From: Pyrrhosoma nymphula
Lineage: Eukaryota; Arthropoda; Insecta; Odonata; Coenagrionidae
Reading direction: 5' to 3'
DNA: 64,000 nt
NCBI GenBank assembly: GCA_963573305.1
Contig: OY754339.1
Span: 13,749,941 to 13,813,940, forward strand
Positions within the stretch are counted from its first letter, which is position 1; each line of letters starts with the position of its first letter. The position numbers and the translations under genes are program-made. The notes under the pieces were generated by a model, which saw nothing but the letters and a program-made list of their open reading frames with translations, searched no databases and was not told where the DNA came from. Positions 12,796 through 23,719 of the stretch are shown piece after piece.

Positions 12796-13598
12796 AGGGT
12801 TAATCGATCGAATAGTCGGAAGTTTCTCCGATGAAAAAGTGAAAGGGGCGGGCAGGCTGTTACTGTTTCACTGCGCATCTTCGCATTCTCCTGGACGTCT
12901 TCTCAACTCACGCTGCTGGAGGTTGGTGGGATGTGGATGGAAGATGATGGGATAGCGAATAAGATGTGATGTGATTCAGAAATGGTTATTGGTGGGTTTC
13001 TATTTCAAAATTGGTGCGATTGTATTTGAAGTGGGTTTAAAAAACCATATTTTCATATCTAGTGTATTTTTTGGTTTCTTAAGTTTCTGATTGATTTTGA
13101 GAAGGATGTGGCTATGGATTGGAGGTACGATGCGATGGTGGGAATGTCGAGGTAATTGCAGATATATTCGTTGTTTGCATACCAGGAGGCGTTTGTGATG
13201 GCTCGTATTATAACAGCGAAAGAGAGATGCCACTTTGCGCCGTTATGGCAAAATATAATGAAAGAACTCGCCATTGAATAGAATATGTGCAAAATAAAAT
13301 TCATATTGCAGTGTTCTGGATCTATTTCAAGTTAGGATCGTATATTGTTAATCAGTATCTGATGTATTTGATTGATCTGATGACTGTGACTGTGTATTTG
13401 AATATGTATTTATTTATTTATTTTGTATTCTTAATTTTCCCTTTAATTATTAAGTTGGGTGATAAAACGACCTAAAAAATAAATATAAAATGAGACGCTA
13501 GAGTGTGATATCATCACGTAAATGCTAAATTCGTGAAATGAACAAAACACAAAGGATATCCGTAAGCTTCGTTGTAAACTGCTGCCCCTCGAGCCACC
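12796..13598. other. no gene seen; spacer
   Basis: Short unconserved open frames only. Nothing else recognised. Confidence 0.45.
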
Positions 13599-13601
13599 TT
13601 A

Positions 13602-14165
13602 AGCCCGTTTCACACACGATGCTTGATCCAGCACAAGACCTATTAGTATGCCTAGCTGGTACTTGACATTGAGGACAGAACCCAGTGTGATAGAAACCGT
13701 GAGAAAAGGTTTCACACGATCATTGAACTTGTGCTAGCGATGAAGCGGTACTGTAATCCACTGTTGCGAACTTTTAAAATAAAATGGAAGATTTCCATGA
13801 AAGAAGGCGACTTTCGGCTGCTTCAGTAATAGCAGGGATTGTCGAGACATTTTCACCGCACATTGACTTCACCAACTAAGAGTGTGTAACACCCGCGAAT
13901 AAGTGAGGTGCTGATAAAAAAAAGTGAAGATCGAACTGCGACTGTAAAAGCGAATATGATTGGTCGACGGATACTAGGTCCTACTGGTAGCTAGCAGCAA
14001 ACTAGTACCGCATCAATTATGGAATCAAGTAGCTCAGTCAGTACGATAGCGATTATACTGGCTAGCCAGCATGCTAGTTCCATATCACACGATACTGGAA
14101 AGCCTTTATTACACTAGCGAGTATCCTCGAACTTGTGCTGGATCAAGTATCGTGTGAAACGGGCT
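13602..14165. mobile_element. PIF/Harbinger-like MITE with TTA duplication
   Basis: Terminal inverted repeats start agcccgtttcacac at 13602 and close gtgtgaaacgggct at 14165. They stay similar for about 36 bases (acgat.cttgatccagcacaag). The element is flanked by TTA at 13599-13601 and TTA at 14166-14168, the 3-bp TWA duplication typical of PIF/Harbinger. At 564 bp it encodes no transposase, so it is non-autonomous. A related decayed copy lies at 8960-9240 in opposite orientation. Confidence 0.8.
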
Positions 14166-14168
14166 TTA

Positions 14169-14765
14169 GAGTGTAGCAAAGCTGACTGAATGACTAGGTA
14201 GGGATCCCTTGTAGACTTATTAGGATTAAATTACTTGGAAAATTCACATAACGCGAGTTTCAAGGCGACATGAGGAATGTTTTTATTATATCGGCCCCAC
14301 ACTAAATGAGTGCATGACTGACTGACGACAAAATAAGAGAGATACACTTTTCCGAATCGATAGAGGTGCCTACGGAAGTTTATTCTTTCCGCGCGTCAAT
14401 AGCGACTGATATTACTGAAGAATAGCAGAGCAGGACAGTAACAGTTTTATTAGTTGTATTTTGGTTTAGCGTGCTCCGACGGCTTGGGCTGTTTCGCTGT
14501 TACTGTTTGCCGCACGTGCAGTCAGGGGCAACAGCACTTGGACGAATCGGAGGATCACTCCTCCAAATTCGAGCCGAGCCAAACGATGCTTAAGTTCGTT
14601 GACTGATTGGGACCGGATTTTTGCCAATAATTTTCTACTTTCAAACGAATTCCTTCTTGCTTGCAGAAGTGATGACTGCTTTAATAGAGCTGAGGGGAAC
14701 TCTCCTGTACATATGCCCCAATAGTACACGTTTGCCAATGCAGTAGATAGAATTTCTATTAAACG
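14169..14765. other. spacer with an unassigned minus-strand open frame
   Basis: A 104-codon minus-strand frame at 14466-14780 reads like ordinary protein in composition (an Arg/Leu-rich helix-like stretch), but I recognise no family. No splice or promoter context supports it. It abuts the LINE endonuclease scrap and may be extra element sequence. Confidence 0.3.
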
Positions 14766-14769
14766 TCTG

Positions 14770-15041
14770 AGAATACGCAACTAAATCCTGAGAAGTACAA
14801 TTAATGTTATCTGTTAATTTATCAAACATGATAAACCATATATTTTGCATCAAATAAAAATAGTATTCATATAGTAACTAGAATCATTATTTGCCCTAAT
14901 AAAATTAATATTCATTTCACCAACCCCTATCATAATTTTTCCACTATTATTCAAAATTGGTTCAAATTCCTTTCGAAATTCAGCCTCAGGAAAATTATAG
15001 TCCCTGTTATTGTGGTCCATGAAATTGATATAAACTATCAT
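14770..15041 (-). pseudogene. LINE apurinic-type endonuclease fragment
   Basis: The minus-strand translation reads SGKIMIGVGEMNINFIRANN, followed by DSSYYMNTIF. This is the 'GDFN/GDMNIN' core and following 'YxNxL' block of LINE EEP endonucleases, which nick target DNA for retrotransposition. Here GDMN has become GEMN. The frame breaks after about 14850, and similarity resumes weakly in the next frame. Only about 90 codons remain and the RT half is absent. Probably a fragment of a CR1/jockey-type element. Confidence 0.55.
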
Positions 15042-15879
15042 TTCTTTAGGGCGTGTGTATTGACAGAGTTTGGAAAATAACTTGTAATTAGGTATTCTGT
15101 AGAAATGAACTTATTGTTCATGTATACAGATTTCTGGGAGGACAAAATTAGATGGGTTACATTTCTTTTCGCTCATTTTTGATCAAAAAGAGGTCAAAAT
15201 GAAGCTAATGAAGAATATTCTAATAATTATAATGGCCACCACGTCTTGAAAGCCAGTTTGGATTTAGCGACAGAAAAACTTAACTTTTTTCATACATCGC
15301 GTAGGTTGGTGAAGTAATTTAAAAACATTTTTCAAGTCTATCGTAAGACAACTCAGGCATAATGTTATCGCTCAGATTGTGATGTGAAGGCTAAATGGAG
15401 GAATGTCAAACATGAATGGCAATTAAATTAATATTTGTTGGCCAATGTCACATCCCTAACGTTCTTTGATGGAATCTTACTTATTATTTGAGTTTCTGTG
15501 AATGTTAATTATTTGGACAACTACCAGGAATTTGAATCAACTTTGCTTCTCTCGCCAGTAATTCACATAAAATAAAATATCTTCATCCAAACACGTGACT
15601 ATCAGTCTCACGTTGCCCATCTCCTGGCTGGAGGCTGATTGATCATAGTTGCTATTCGCACGCCTTTCGCCGTCAAAATCTCATCCAATTCTTTCAGAGA
15701 GAAAAAACACACAAAAGTCTCCCAATCGCAATAAAGTCTCGTTGGTCGTGAGGACCTTTTTATTATCGAAGGTAACCGTCAATTTCCACCCGAAGGCTTA
15801 CCCGTTTCTGAAAACTGTTCAAATTTATAATTTTCCGAACTTGTAGTCGTTTGATCGTTGAAGTGAGTGATGCCTTGTT
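15042..15879. other. no gene seen; spacer
   Basis: AT-rich. No supportable feature on either strand. Confidence 0.45.
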
Positions 15880-16725
15880 TCCAGCTAACTACGCAAGTAA
15901 CTCGAAAGCTAGAAAAATGTTCCCCGTGTGAACTCAAGTTAGCGCTAACCCAAATAAACTCGTTTACTACGCTAGAGTTACTAAGGTTGCCGCTGGTTAC
16001 CGGCATTTATGATGCGTATGAGCGGAAGTTAGTTGAAATCGTGGTTGAAATACGAGTTAAGAAAATTGAGGATCAAGCAGGAAGACAGCAGGACTACAAT
16101 GAAAGGGAAATTGAAGTCCTCCTGAATTAATAAAAGCCAACCAGTCCATTCAAAGGTGGATGCATTGATTGAGGGGTCTTTCCATTCAAGACGTTGAAGT
16201 AATGCGCAAATCGAAACACATCTGTGCACACGAAGGACGTTGAATGGAACGATGTGCCGGTATGTAGCGTTCTGTAGATGAACAACAGTCACGGCCGAAT
16301 GTATACGTGTAATGTTGTTGAATTTGTTCAAAATGAGTATTTACAAGCGTAAGCTTTTTATCAGAGATAAATTAAAAACGTTATAACATGCGTTTTCCGC
16401 CTTCGCTGAAAATCAACAAACTTGACAACAATCACGGATGGCATTATCGACGTTCTTTTGGCAAATGCGCTGTTGTGTTACGAAGGGATTATCGCACTAT
16501 TATGCGAATGGAAGGCACCCTAAATTAACATTGTGGACAGATATGAAACTGATCAGTACTGCTGCAGGCGCGAAGGTTGCTTCGGTTTTTAAAATAGTGA
16601 TTCCTTAGCCTTCACCAGAGGTCACCAGCATTTTTATTGCCGTGAACTGGAAATTTTGCGAACGCAAGTGAGTACGTGAACGCATGTGAACCATCATTCA
16701 ACCCAAGTGATGTAAATGGGACTTG
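15880..16725 (+). repeat. family B repeat, copy 1, split by a MITE
   Basis: Matches 59080-59575 over its whole length once the 16173-16520 insert is removed. Shared tracts include acgctagagtta, gttgaaatcgtggt, gttaagaaaattgagg, ggatg.attgatt, ctgatgcaggcgcg-like, gtgattcctta and gaaccatcattca. Both copies have an open frame ending at the same stop (16128-16130 here). Substitutions between the copies fall about evenly over codon positions, so the frame is not under selection now. Parent element unknown. Confidence 0.7.
16173..16520 (-). mobile_element. family C MITE, copy 1, nested in family B
   Basis: The ends resemble each other as inverted repeats: ggggtctttccattc at the left, and gaatggaaggcaccc at the right. 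The interior shares caaacttgacaacaa, cgacgttc, gttgaatggaacgatgtg and aagctttttatcagag with the copies at 38.9 and 55.6 kb. Comparison with the uninterrupted family B copy at 59 kb shows where it landed. No transposase. Target duplication is not clear. Confidence 0.7.
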
Positions 16726-19392
16726 AGTGAGCCGTGGCTAAATACTGGCGAATTCAGCGAGGTGAGTTTAGGTCGCTCCTATGTGGTTGCTTTTCGTATC
16801 AACGTGCTTTAGTTTGAAAGTGGTCTGATTGATGTTGCTTCTCCCTCCCTCTCTTCCCCCCCATCCCCTCCCACCCTTACTCAAAAGAGGGTGAATGCAC
16901 AAGGACTCCATTTTGCATCTCGGTGCTAAGATAACTTTCCCGAGATGCAACCCTGTGATTGTGTGACTCACTTTCCGCGGAAACAAGGTTCAACATTTTT
17001 ATTTCCAAGTATTTGCGCGCTAAATTTTATGAACCTCGTGCTTAAAAAAATTCATGGAGGCAACGTGGCTTATATATTTTTTGACAAATGTCGAGGATAC
17101 CAAGACAAACCACGGATAACTTTTAAGGAGTTACCCACAAGTTTGGCGTTTAACCTCGCGGACTGTGGCGCTAAGCGCACGCTTTGGACTGCTCCGTTAC
17201 ATTGTATGTCCCTCATTCTTGAAGATCTTGTCCCTTCAAAACCCACAGAAATCCGGAAGATTAAGTTCTCGGTGCGATATCGAGGGACCCGGCTTCTGGT
17301 CCCGGGCAAGGCGATAAGAAAGTTTTTCAAAATTTCAACTCATTGTCATTTGAATATACAAATTGGACGGTGAAAAAACACTTGAAAAGTTATTGAGAAG
17401 TTGAAAGGCCTTGAAAAGTTATTGAGAAGTTATTCCTTCACGTTAATGCTCTTAAAGAAATACCATTAAGACTCAGGGTGTTATGGCAAACCATTTATAT
17501 TTCCGTCAATCCTTTAAAGTGAATGCATTCGCATTATAATTTGGTGATAAGCAATTCTAAGCATTAATTGCTATAACCAACGAACGTCCTCAACATGTTG
17601 CAGTGGTTTAAAGAATGTATAGATAGCTTCAATCGAATCAAAGCGATTCACAAGGTTGTTTTGATTTATAAATTCCCGGTGATTGTTGAGCTTTTTATTC
17701 GTTTTATCTGAAAATACCTTTTTTACTGGTAGATTTCCAAACCAGAAGACGAGATAAATTTTCTTGCCCGTAGCATGGCTTCCTATTCAAGTCATAATTT
17801 TCTTGAATAAATATCGAGAGATCTACGCTGCCGCTCTTTTGTTTTTAATTCCACCGCGACGTCCACTGACAAGAGCGGAAATTAGGTCGTGAGTCACGCA
17901 CACCTTGTGTTAAGAGTGGTAGTCTCAGCTTCCGTGGTTAGCCGGCCGCGAGATATGCAAGAGACATGAGGGACATAGGTTGAGATGAAAGGAAAGTGAG
18001 ACCACTAGGCGGCGACACTAGGCTTGGCGAAAGTCCACCGAGTGCGTTTTGACGGTCATTACATTCATTGTTTTGACTTCTCGTTTTTTTCGTACATTTT
18101 TTTGTCAAATCTCCTGTTTCAAAACTTTAGATAAAAAATATGAGTAAATTTTTGTTTGACTTTCTTTGATTGGTTGAGGTATAAAAATATTTTTCGTTAT
18201 AGCACATGGCCTACTTAATTTAAAGCCATCGAATCAGAACGTTTCAAACTTTTATTTATAATTTTAAAAATCAATAAAAGTTGATGAAAATGCGTTAAAA
18301 GTACATCATACAACCATAAAAAATAGCATGCCAAATTGGACCACATACTATATTAACTTTTGCGGCTATAAAGTCTATTCGTTAACGAATATTCGAAAAC
18401 ATCTGTTGCTAAGCCAACGTTTCATAAGCAAACATTTTATGGAAATACAGGTTTAAATGTTTACTTTTGTGTATGAATGAAAAATATGTTAAACAAACAT
18501 TTTTTAAATTTCGTCTTCTTTTGTTTTAAGAAAATAAAAATATCTCCACGTGTTTTTCAGTAATAAAAAAACTATTTCAGATATTGTTAGCCAAAGCAAG
18601 GTTACCATAAAAATATCGTTTAACTTGGCTTTTTCCACCGACATAACATTTGCGTTTAACGATTGGTTGGGAAAAAACTGAAAGTGTGGCCGAACGGCTG
18701 CAAAAGTTATGTAATACTTCTGTGTGTAGTGATAGCCATTTTAGTCGTTGGTTCGACCAATAGATATCCGTCATCCACTTCCTGAGTGCACAAATCTTTT
18801 CTCGACTTAAGCGTGTATTGTTGTTGCTGTTTTCAATTAATTAGTTTACTTGTGACTTTTAGCTTATAATTTAATGGGTGAGTTATCATTGGAATATTAA
18901 ATTAATTCTAAAAATAAAGGTTTAAAATTTCATTCTTAAAAATAACCTATTTCAGATGTAGTTAATGACACAATACCTTGCGAAACATTCTGATTTCGTT
19001 ATGCCTCATACTAATGTTTTATAATTTACCTAAGTAGTACACCACATAATTGTCTCTTTAAAGAATTAACTACGCAAGGCACAGCCTTAGCCGTTATCCA
19101 CGATGAGATTATAGGTTTTACAAAAACACATCCAAATATAATGCTTTGCTATACGTTAATTACCAATACGACAAAAATCACACAATTTTGACGGTTAAGA
19201 AATACGTAACGGTGGTTCGATCGGCAGATGATTCCTGAATGGCCATATAAGGAAAGAGGTATGAGACACAGGGTCAGTAAGAGAAAAGACTCATCAGGAC
19301 ATTCAATCACGAAAAATGGCGGATATTATGAGTACATATGTGGTTGTAATACCATAGTGATACGTAGAAATTGCCTCAGAAAATAGTTATAG
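16726..19392. other. no gene seen; spacer with a short tandem
   Basis: A 29-base tandem duplication (cttgaaaagttattgagaag) starts at 17381 and again at 17410. A 142-codon plus frame at 16945-17373 and an 86-codon minus frame over it are not conserved-looking. About 17.9-18.05 kb is moderately GC-rich. Nothing else is supported. Confidence 0.45.
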
Positions 19393-19740
19393 AGAGAGAG
19401 GGAATCGAACCACTGGATATTTACATCCAGTGTCAACGCCCTCCTTAGTTCAATTTTTGGAGAATTCAAAGGAACTAGGTTCTGTGTCCTTGCGGTCCAT
19501 CAAGGATGCCAACAAAAGGGAAAATGAGACTTCAAAGAAGCCAAAACCCTTTAAGTTGAATCGTATTAGCCAGCAGCCATGCCGTAGATACTCAGCTACG
19601 CAGTCGATAGTTTACAATCATGCCGCGATGAACAGCGAAGAAAATCGTAGAAATCGCCAAGAGATATAAAACCCCTTGGACCGGGATTCGAACCACGTAC
19701 CTTTGGTTTGTTCAATGTCCCCTCTCGACTCCATGCGCAC
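19393..19740 (-). repeat. two tRNA-like B-box segments, possible SINE pieces
   Basis: On the minus strand, GTGGTTCGAATCCC (plus 19684-19697) and AGTGGTTCGATTCCC (plus 19398-19412) are near-perfect B boxes of RNA polymerase III promoters. Neither has a complete tRNA around it, and A boxes are not convincing. They may be ends of two SINE copies. Confidence 0.35.
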
Positions 19741-19897
19741 AGGAAAGTCTTAGGTTTGGAGAAAAATCTTCATTGGTCATTACATTTAGGAGAAACAGGC
19801 TCTCCTTCACTGATTTTCTCCATAAAGCCCGTTCCTTGCGCAGCTCTTTCGTTTCCATTATATTAATCATCGCTTCAAACCCTTGTTGCTATGACTC

Positions 19898-20125
19898 TTA
19901 AGAGTCTATCCCTTCACATTTACACATACATACCCATGACTTTATCGGTCTACCCCTTCCTCTCAAGATATTCACTCCTAGATCATAAATCTGCTTTTCT
20001 ATTCGACTATCAACCATTCTCCCAACTTGGCCAAACCAAATAAGCATATTCCTCTCCTACATGTTGACTACTGAAGTATCCTATACACAATCTTTCATGA
20101 CCCACTCATTCTTAACCCCATACCA
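19898..20125 (-). pseudogene. LINE RT C-terminal tail, broken
   Basis: The minus-strand frame contains ERNMLIWFGQVGRMVDSR, then a K-QIYDLGVN block and RGRGRPIKSW. This is the characteristic tail after the RT domain of many arthropod LINEs (ML-W-GH--RM...RGRGRP---W). Two in-frame stops interrupt about 76 codons. There is no palm domain upstream, so it is a 5'-truncated relic. Confidence 0.7.
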
Positions 20126-20209
20126 CCTATTTTCATTGCAAGAACGTCGTACCCCACCTCACAGAGAATGGTACCCCATTCTCACAGGATTAAGCGTTTA
20201 ACTAAATTA

Positions 20210-20440
20210 TTAAATTTATTATTTTTAGATAAGTCCTGTCTTCAGTCAAGAATGAAATTCGCCTCCTATCGCCAGACATTTGTATGCTACAACTGGGTGT
20301 TTTAGGCCGGGTTCAAATTCAGGTGTACCCCCTTAGTATATACCATTTACTGCGAGCTTGTAGCACACAAATGTCTGGCGATAGGAGGCGAATTTCATTC
20401 ATGTCTGAAGACAGTACTTATCTAAAAATTATCAATTTAC
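20210..20440. mobile_element. foldback element with ~80-bp inverted arms
   Basis: The left arm (about 20210-20292) and right arm (about 20358-20440) are inverted copies with few mismatches, including gaattcgcctcctatcgcc-type and ccagacatttgt blocks on both sides. About 65 bases separate them. The high arm identity suggests recent movement or gene conversion. No ORF and no secure target duplication. Confidence 0.7.
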
Positions 20441-20880
20441 TGCATTCAATACGAGCCTGGGTCATACTTGCGAAGTGGAGCGGACAACTAACTCTTGTAC
20501 GTAGTTGTGGTCAAAAATTATGTCAAATAAATGAGGGACAGGTGCCGTCACAGTGGCAGATCTCATATAAAGGCCAGAAAATGAAATTTTACTGCCAAAG
20601 GAAGGTTTTTCAGGTCACGCAGGAACATAAAGCAGTCTAAAATTAAAAAATGGCAGATTAATCAACTTATACATTGAAATTTACCCTCACAAAGTCCGCG
20701 ATCTTTGATATAGTTAACGTCATGATGAATTAGTACGACTGGTACGACCGGCTAGTAAGTATTTTCTATTACAAGCCAGAACCAGCCCTTTCGGGGTCGT
20801 GAAGCTGGTCCAAAGGTTGAAATTGTGACGTCGCCTTCAGATTTTCGGGGAAATTTAGTACGTCTTAACGTGAATTAGAA
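20441..20880. other. no gene seen; spacer
   Basis: The open frame at 20284-20640 runs through the foldback arm and has no protein similarity I know. I do not call it a gene. Confidence 0.4.
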
Positions 20881-21110
20881 CACGGCCTTATCCTTCTTCC
20901 TCAAGCCTTTCCTTATTCCCAATTTCGTCAGGGGGCGGAAAGGAAAACGACACGAGGGGACTCCTCCCCCCCCCATTCCGGGTGAGGAGCGTAGAGGGAG
21001 GGGGAAGGGGGTCAGTCTCGTCTAAGGAGGGTTGTGGTGACGTAAGAGAGGCGGGGAGGGCGGGGGGAGAAGGAGGGAAAGGGGTTGGGGGGGAATCTGG
21101 GGGCATTGTT
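20881..21110. other. GC-rich G/C-run island
   Basis: Blocks of g and c runs, with Ser/Pro-rich open frames on the minus strand caused by composition. No motif supports a gene. Confidence 0.5.
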
Positions 21111-21180
21111 GCGTAGTTTTGAGACACACGGCATGAGGTATCTTCACGATGCGCCACCGATTTTTACATACGACCTCGCG

Positions 21181-21533
21181 CGTGCCGCCTCAAAGGGTAA
21201 GTGGCAGGGGGTGTAAGGAGTGTTAGGGCACCAGCCATGACAAAGAGATGGAATAGGGGAAGGGAATAGAAAAATGGAGAGGGTGAAAAAGAATTGCACG
21301 TTAAGATGGTTTCATCGAGTTCCGTCATCGAGGAAATAATAGGTCGAACCTTGATAATGACTGCGTAATAGTCAAAACCCTGGATCGGAAGAAATAAAAC
21401 TTTCTGTGGAATATTACAAAGTGAAAATATTTTCAAATTAATGGAGAGTGTTTCCACAAAATTAAGCCTGAAAATTTGATGCATAAGGTCCGAGTACACT
21501 AACGTGCGATAACGGTAAGGTATCTGAATGTTT
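21181..21533 (+). repeat. family E repeat, copy 2
   Basis: Starts cgtgccgcctcaaaggg, then gtggcagggggtg and gttagggcaccagccatgac. The following roughly 340 bases are nearly identical to 22783-23125. The pair differs by small indels and scattered substitutions. The head belongs to the family at 60.6 kb. The minus-strand open frame across it is also present in the other copy, but is non-coding by appearance. Confidence 0.75.
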
Positions 21534-22782
21534 GACGGGAATGTAATGGGTAGAGTCACACGGAAAATTAAGATTGTATAGTTGAATTGTGGATTCGTAA
21601 GAAAATATTGTCCGTTAGTCGAGTCAAAGGTGTAAGCGAGGCATGGTAACCTTCGAGGGGATTGGTGCGAGGGGGGGGGGGAAGGCGTAGGAGAGGGAGA
21701 GGAGCCTCCCATGCACAAGTTTCGCCTGGTCAAATGCCGCGGCGCACCGGGACAAATGGGGCGGGAAGAAGGGGGGAGGAGCGGGAAGGTGCAGAGAAAA
21801 TCATTTTTAACACAACCCTAAATGCCTCGAGTTGAGTTCACTAGAATCTGCCACCAGCTCTAGCGGCGACCTCACAGACCGTTACGCAGACCTCACAGAC
21901 GTTCATCGACCCTGTGACCCTTATCGGTCCCAATTCTTTTCACATCCTCATTTAAACCCACTGTGTGCGCGTATATGACCGGCGTTCCCTTACCGAGGGT
22001 TTCGTTGCTGGCGACATCCGATTCCCCGTCGTCTTGAACCCTGATCATGTAGAGGGTGCTATATCGCGGTTTAGTTCTATGAACTATATCTTTTTCAGGT
22101 ACTTGCATTTATGATTCCATTATTTCTCTTATTTCTTTCCTCCGCCTTCGTGCATGGAGAACCATTTTTGGGCGTTAGGATATAATTTAACTCACAAAAT
22201 CTGCTGATTAGCATTGTCTCTTCTTCTTTGATTCTTTATATTATAAGTGCGTCTGTGCTTGTTAAAGGGTGAGTTCCTGACATGAGACTCCATAAAAATC
22301 AGTCACGTATCAAAGAATAATGAAAATATTCATATTCTTCCGTAATTTTGTAGAATGGACGCCAATTGAAATACTTGTACATACGAAAAATACCCCCCAA
22401 AATTCACTTTCAAAGAATCCTTTGATCGCTTTAAAAGATGGTTGGCATGTTTTGCTATTGTCTGCGCAGTTCTAGAAAGTTCCTGTGTTTGCACGTAGGT
22501 AGTACTTATAGTGGAAGTGGGTGTGGACTCTCAATTGGGAGGATCAGGGCAGCTAAATTTGTTTCTTGTAAAATCTTAAGACTCTGAGCTGAAGATATCA
22601 CAATAATTGACCCAGGAATATTGACGTAAGGTCACAGGTTCTTTATGATAGAAGCGTGTACTGTGTGACGGAGAGAACTTTATTTCATACAAAGATATAG
22701 CTCTTTGTGTTAAATATCGATCTGTCTGTTTGATACGTCAGAGATTACGCTCAACTACAACTAATTCATTAATGTGGCATTG
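21534..22782. other. no gene seen; spacer
   Basis: Contains a poly-G tract near 21672-21680 and a 22-base near-tandem (gacctcacagac) at about 21869 and 21890. Otherwise featureless. Confidence 0.4.
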
Positions 22783-23127
22783 GTGCCACCCCAAAGGGTA
22801 AGTGGCAGGGGGTGTTAGGAGTGTTAGGACACAAGCCATGACAAAGGGATGGAATAGGGGAAGGGAATAGAAATAGGGAGAGGCTGAAAAAGAATTGCAC
22901 GTTAAGATGGTTTCATCGAATTTCGTCATCGAGGAAATAATAGGTTGAACCTTGATAATGACTGCGTAATAGTCAAAACTCTGTATCGGAAGAAATAAAA
23001 CTTTCTGTGGAACATTAAAAAGTGAAATTATTTCCAAATTAATGCAGTGTTTCCACAAAATTAAGCCTGAAAATTTGATGAATAAGGTCCGAGTACCCTA
23101 ACGTGCGATAACGGTAAGGTATCGCAC
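22783..23127 (+). repeat. family E repeat, copy 3
   Basis: Direct-orientation copy of 21181-21533. Shared blocks include aagggtaagtggcaggggg, ggaataggggaagggaatag, ttgcacgttaagatggtttc and cgataacggtaaggtatc. At the right end the copy runs into a perfect hairpin that copy 2 lacks. Confidence 0.75.
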
Positions 23128-23130
23128 GTT
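23100..23130. repeat. perfect 11-bp-arm hairpin
   Basis: AACGTGCGATA (23100-23110) and TATCGCACGTT (23120-23130) are exact inverted copies around a 9-base loop. It lies at the end of family E copy 3 and is missing at the same place in copy 2. It may be a fold-back synthesis scar. Confidence 0.6.
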
Positions 23131-23719
23131 GGGTAAGGGTTCCTATGTCGACGCATGCGGTCTTTCAGGGAGGAACAATTGACAGACAAATACGAATCTT
23201 GGTTAGTTTTCGCGTGAATTTTTGATGGAATGCACCGCATGTGAATCCAAGGTCTTACAGTGAAAAATCTAATGGTAACTTTTATCATATACTAACCATA
23301 AGACCAAGGAAATGCATCCGATTATATCACCTTGGCGACTCAAACCAATGTGGGTGATTTGACGTCAACTTTTCCTTCCTCAGAGACCACAGATTGCGAT
23401 TAGGGAGCAGGCCGCTTAATCGGCTTTGGTTCAGTGATAATACTTCCTTAAGCAACGATTGTTATCTACTACTACTGATGGGCCAAAATTAAAGCAAATA
23501 GGCCCTTTCCCACCAGGGGCTAATAGTTAACCTCTCTAACCTTCAATTTTCCAACGTTACCTCTAGAAATCATGAAATCCTACTCGATAGTGAACGAATA
23601 CTTATTTTAAATTCGAACAATTGAACTAGAAGCGAGATACACCTAGCTTCGGAGGAAAGCAATGCCATTCTTACTGATTTCCATTGTTTAATAGGTCGAC
23701 GCGTTTTGATCGCGGCAGA
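23131..23719. other. no gene seen; spacer
   Basis: Nothing recognised. Confidence 0.4.

Noticed and set aside
20308..20320. B-box-like gggttcaaattc inside the foldback centre
   Set aside because: No A box at the proper distance and no tRNA-like fold. Likely chance.
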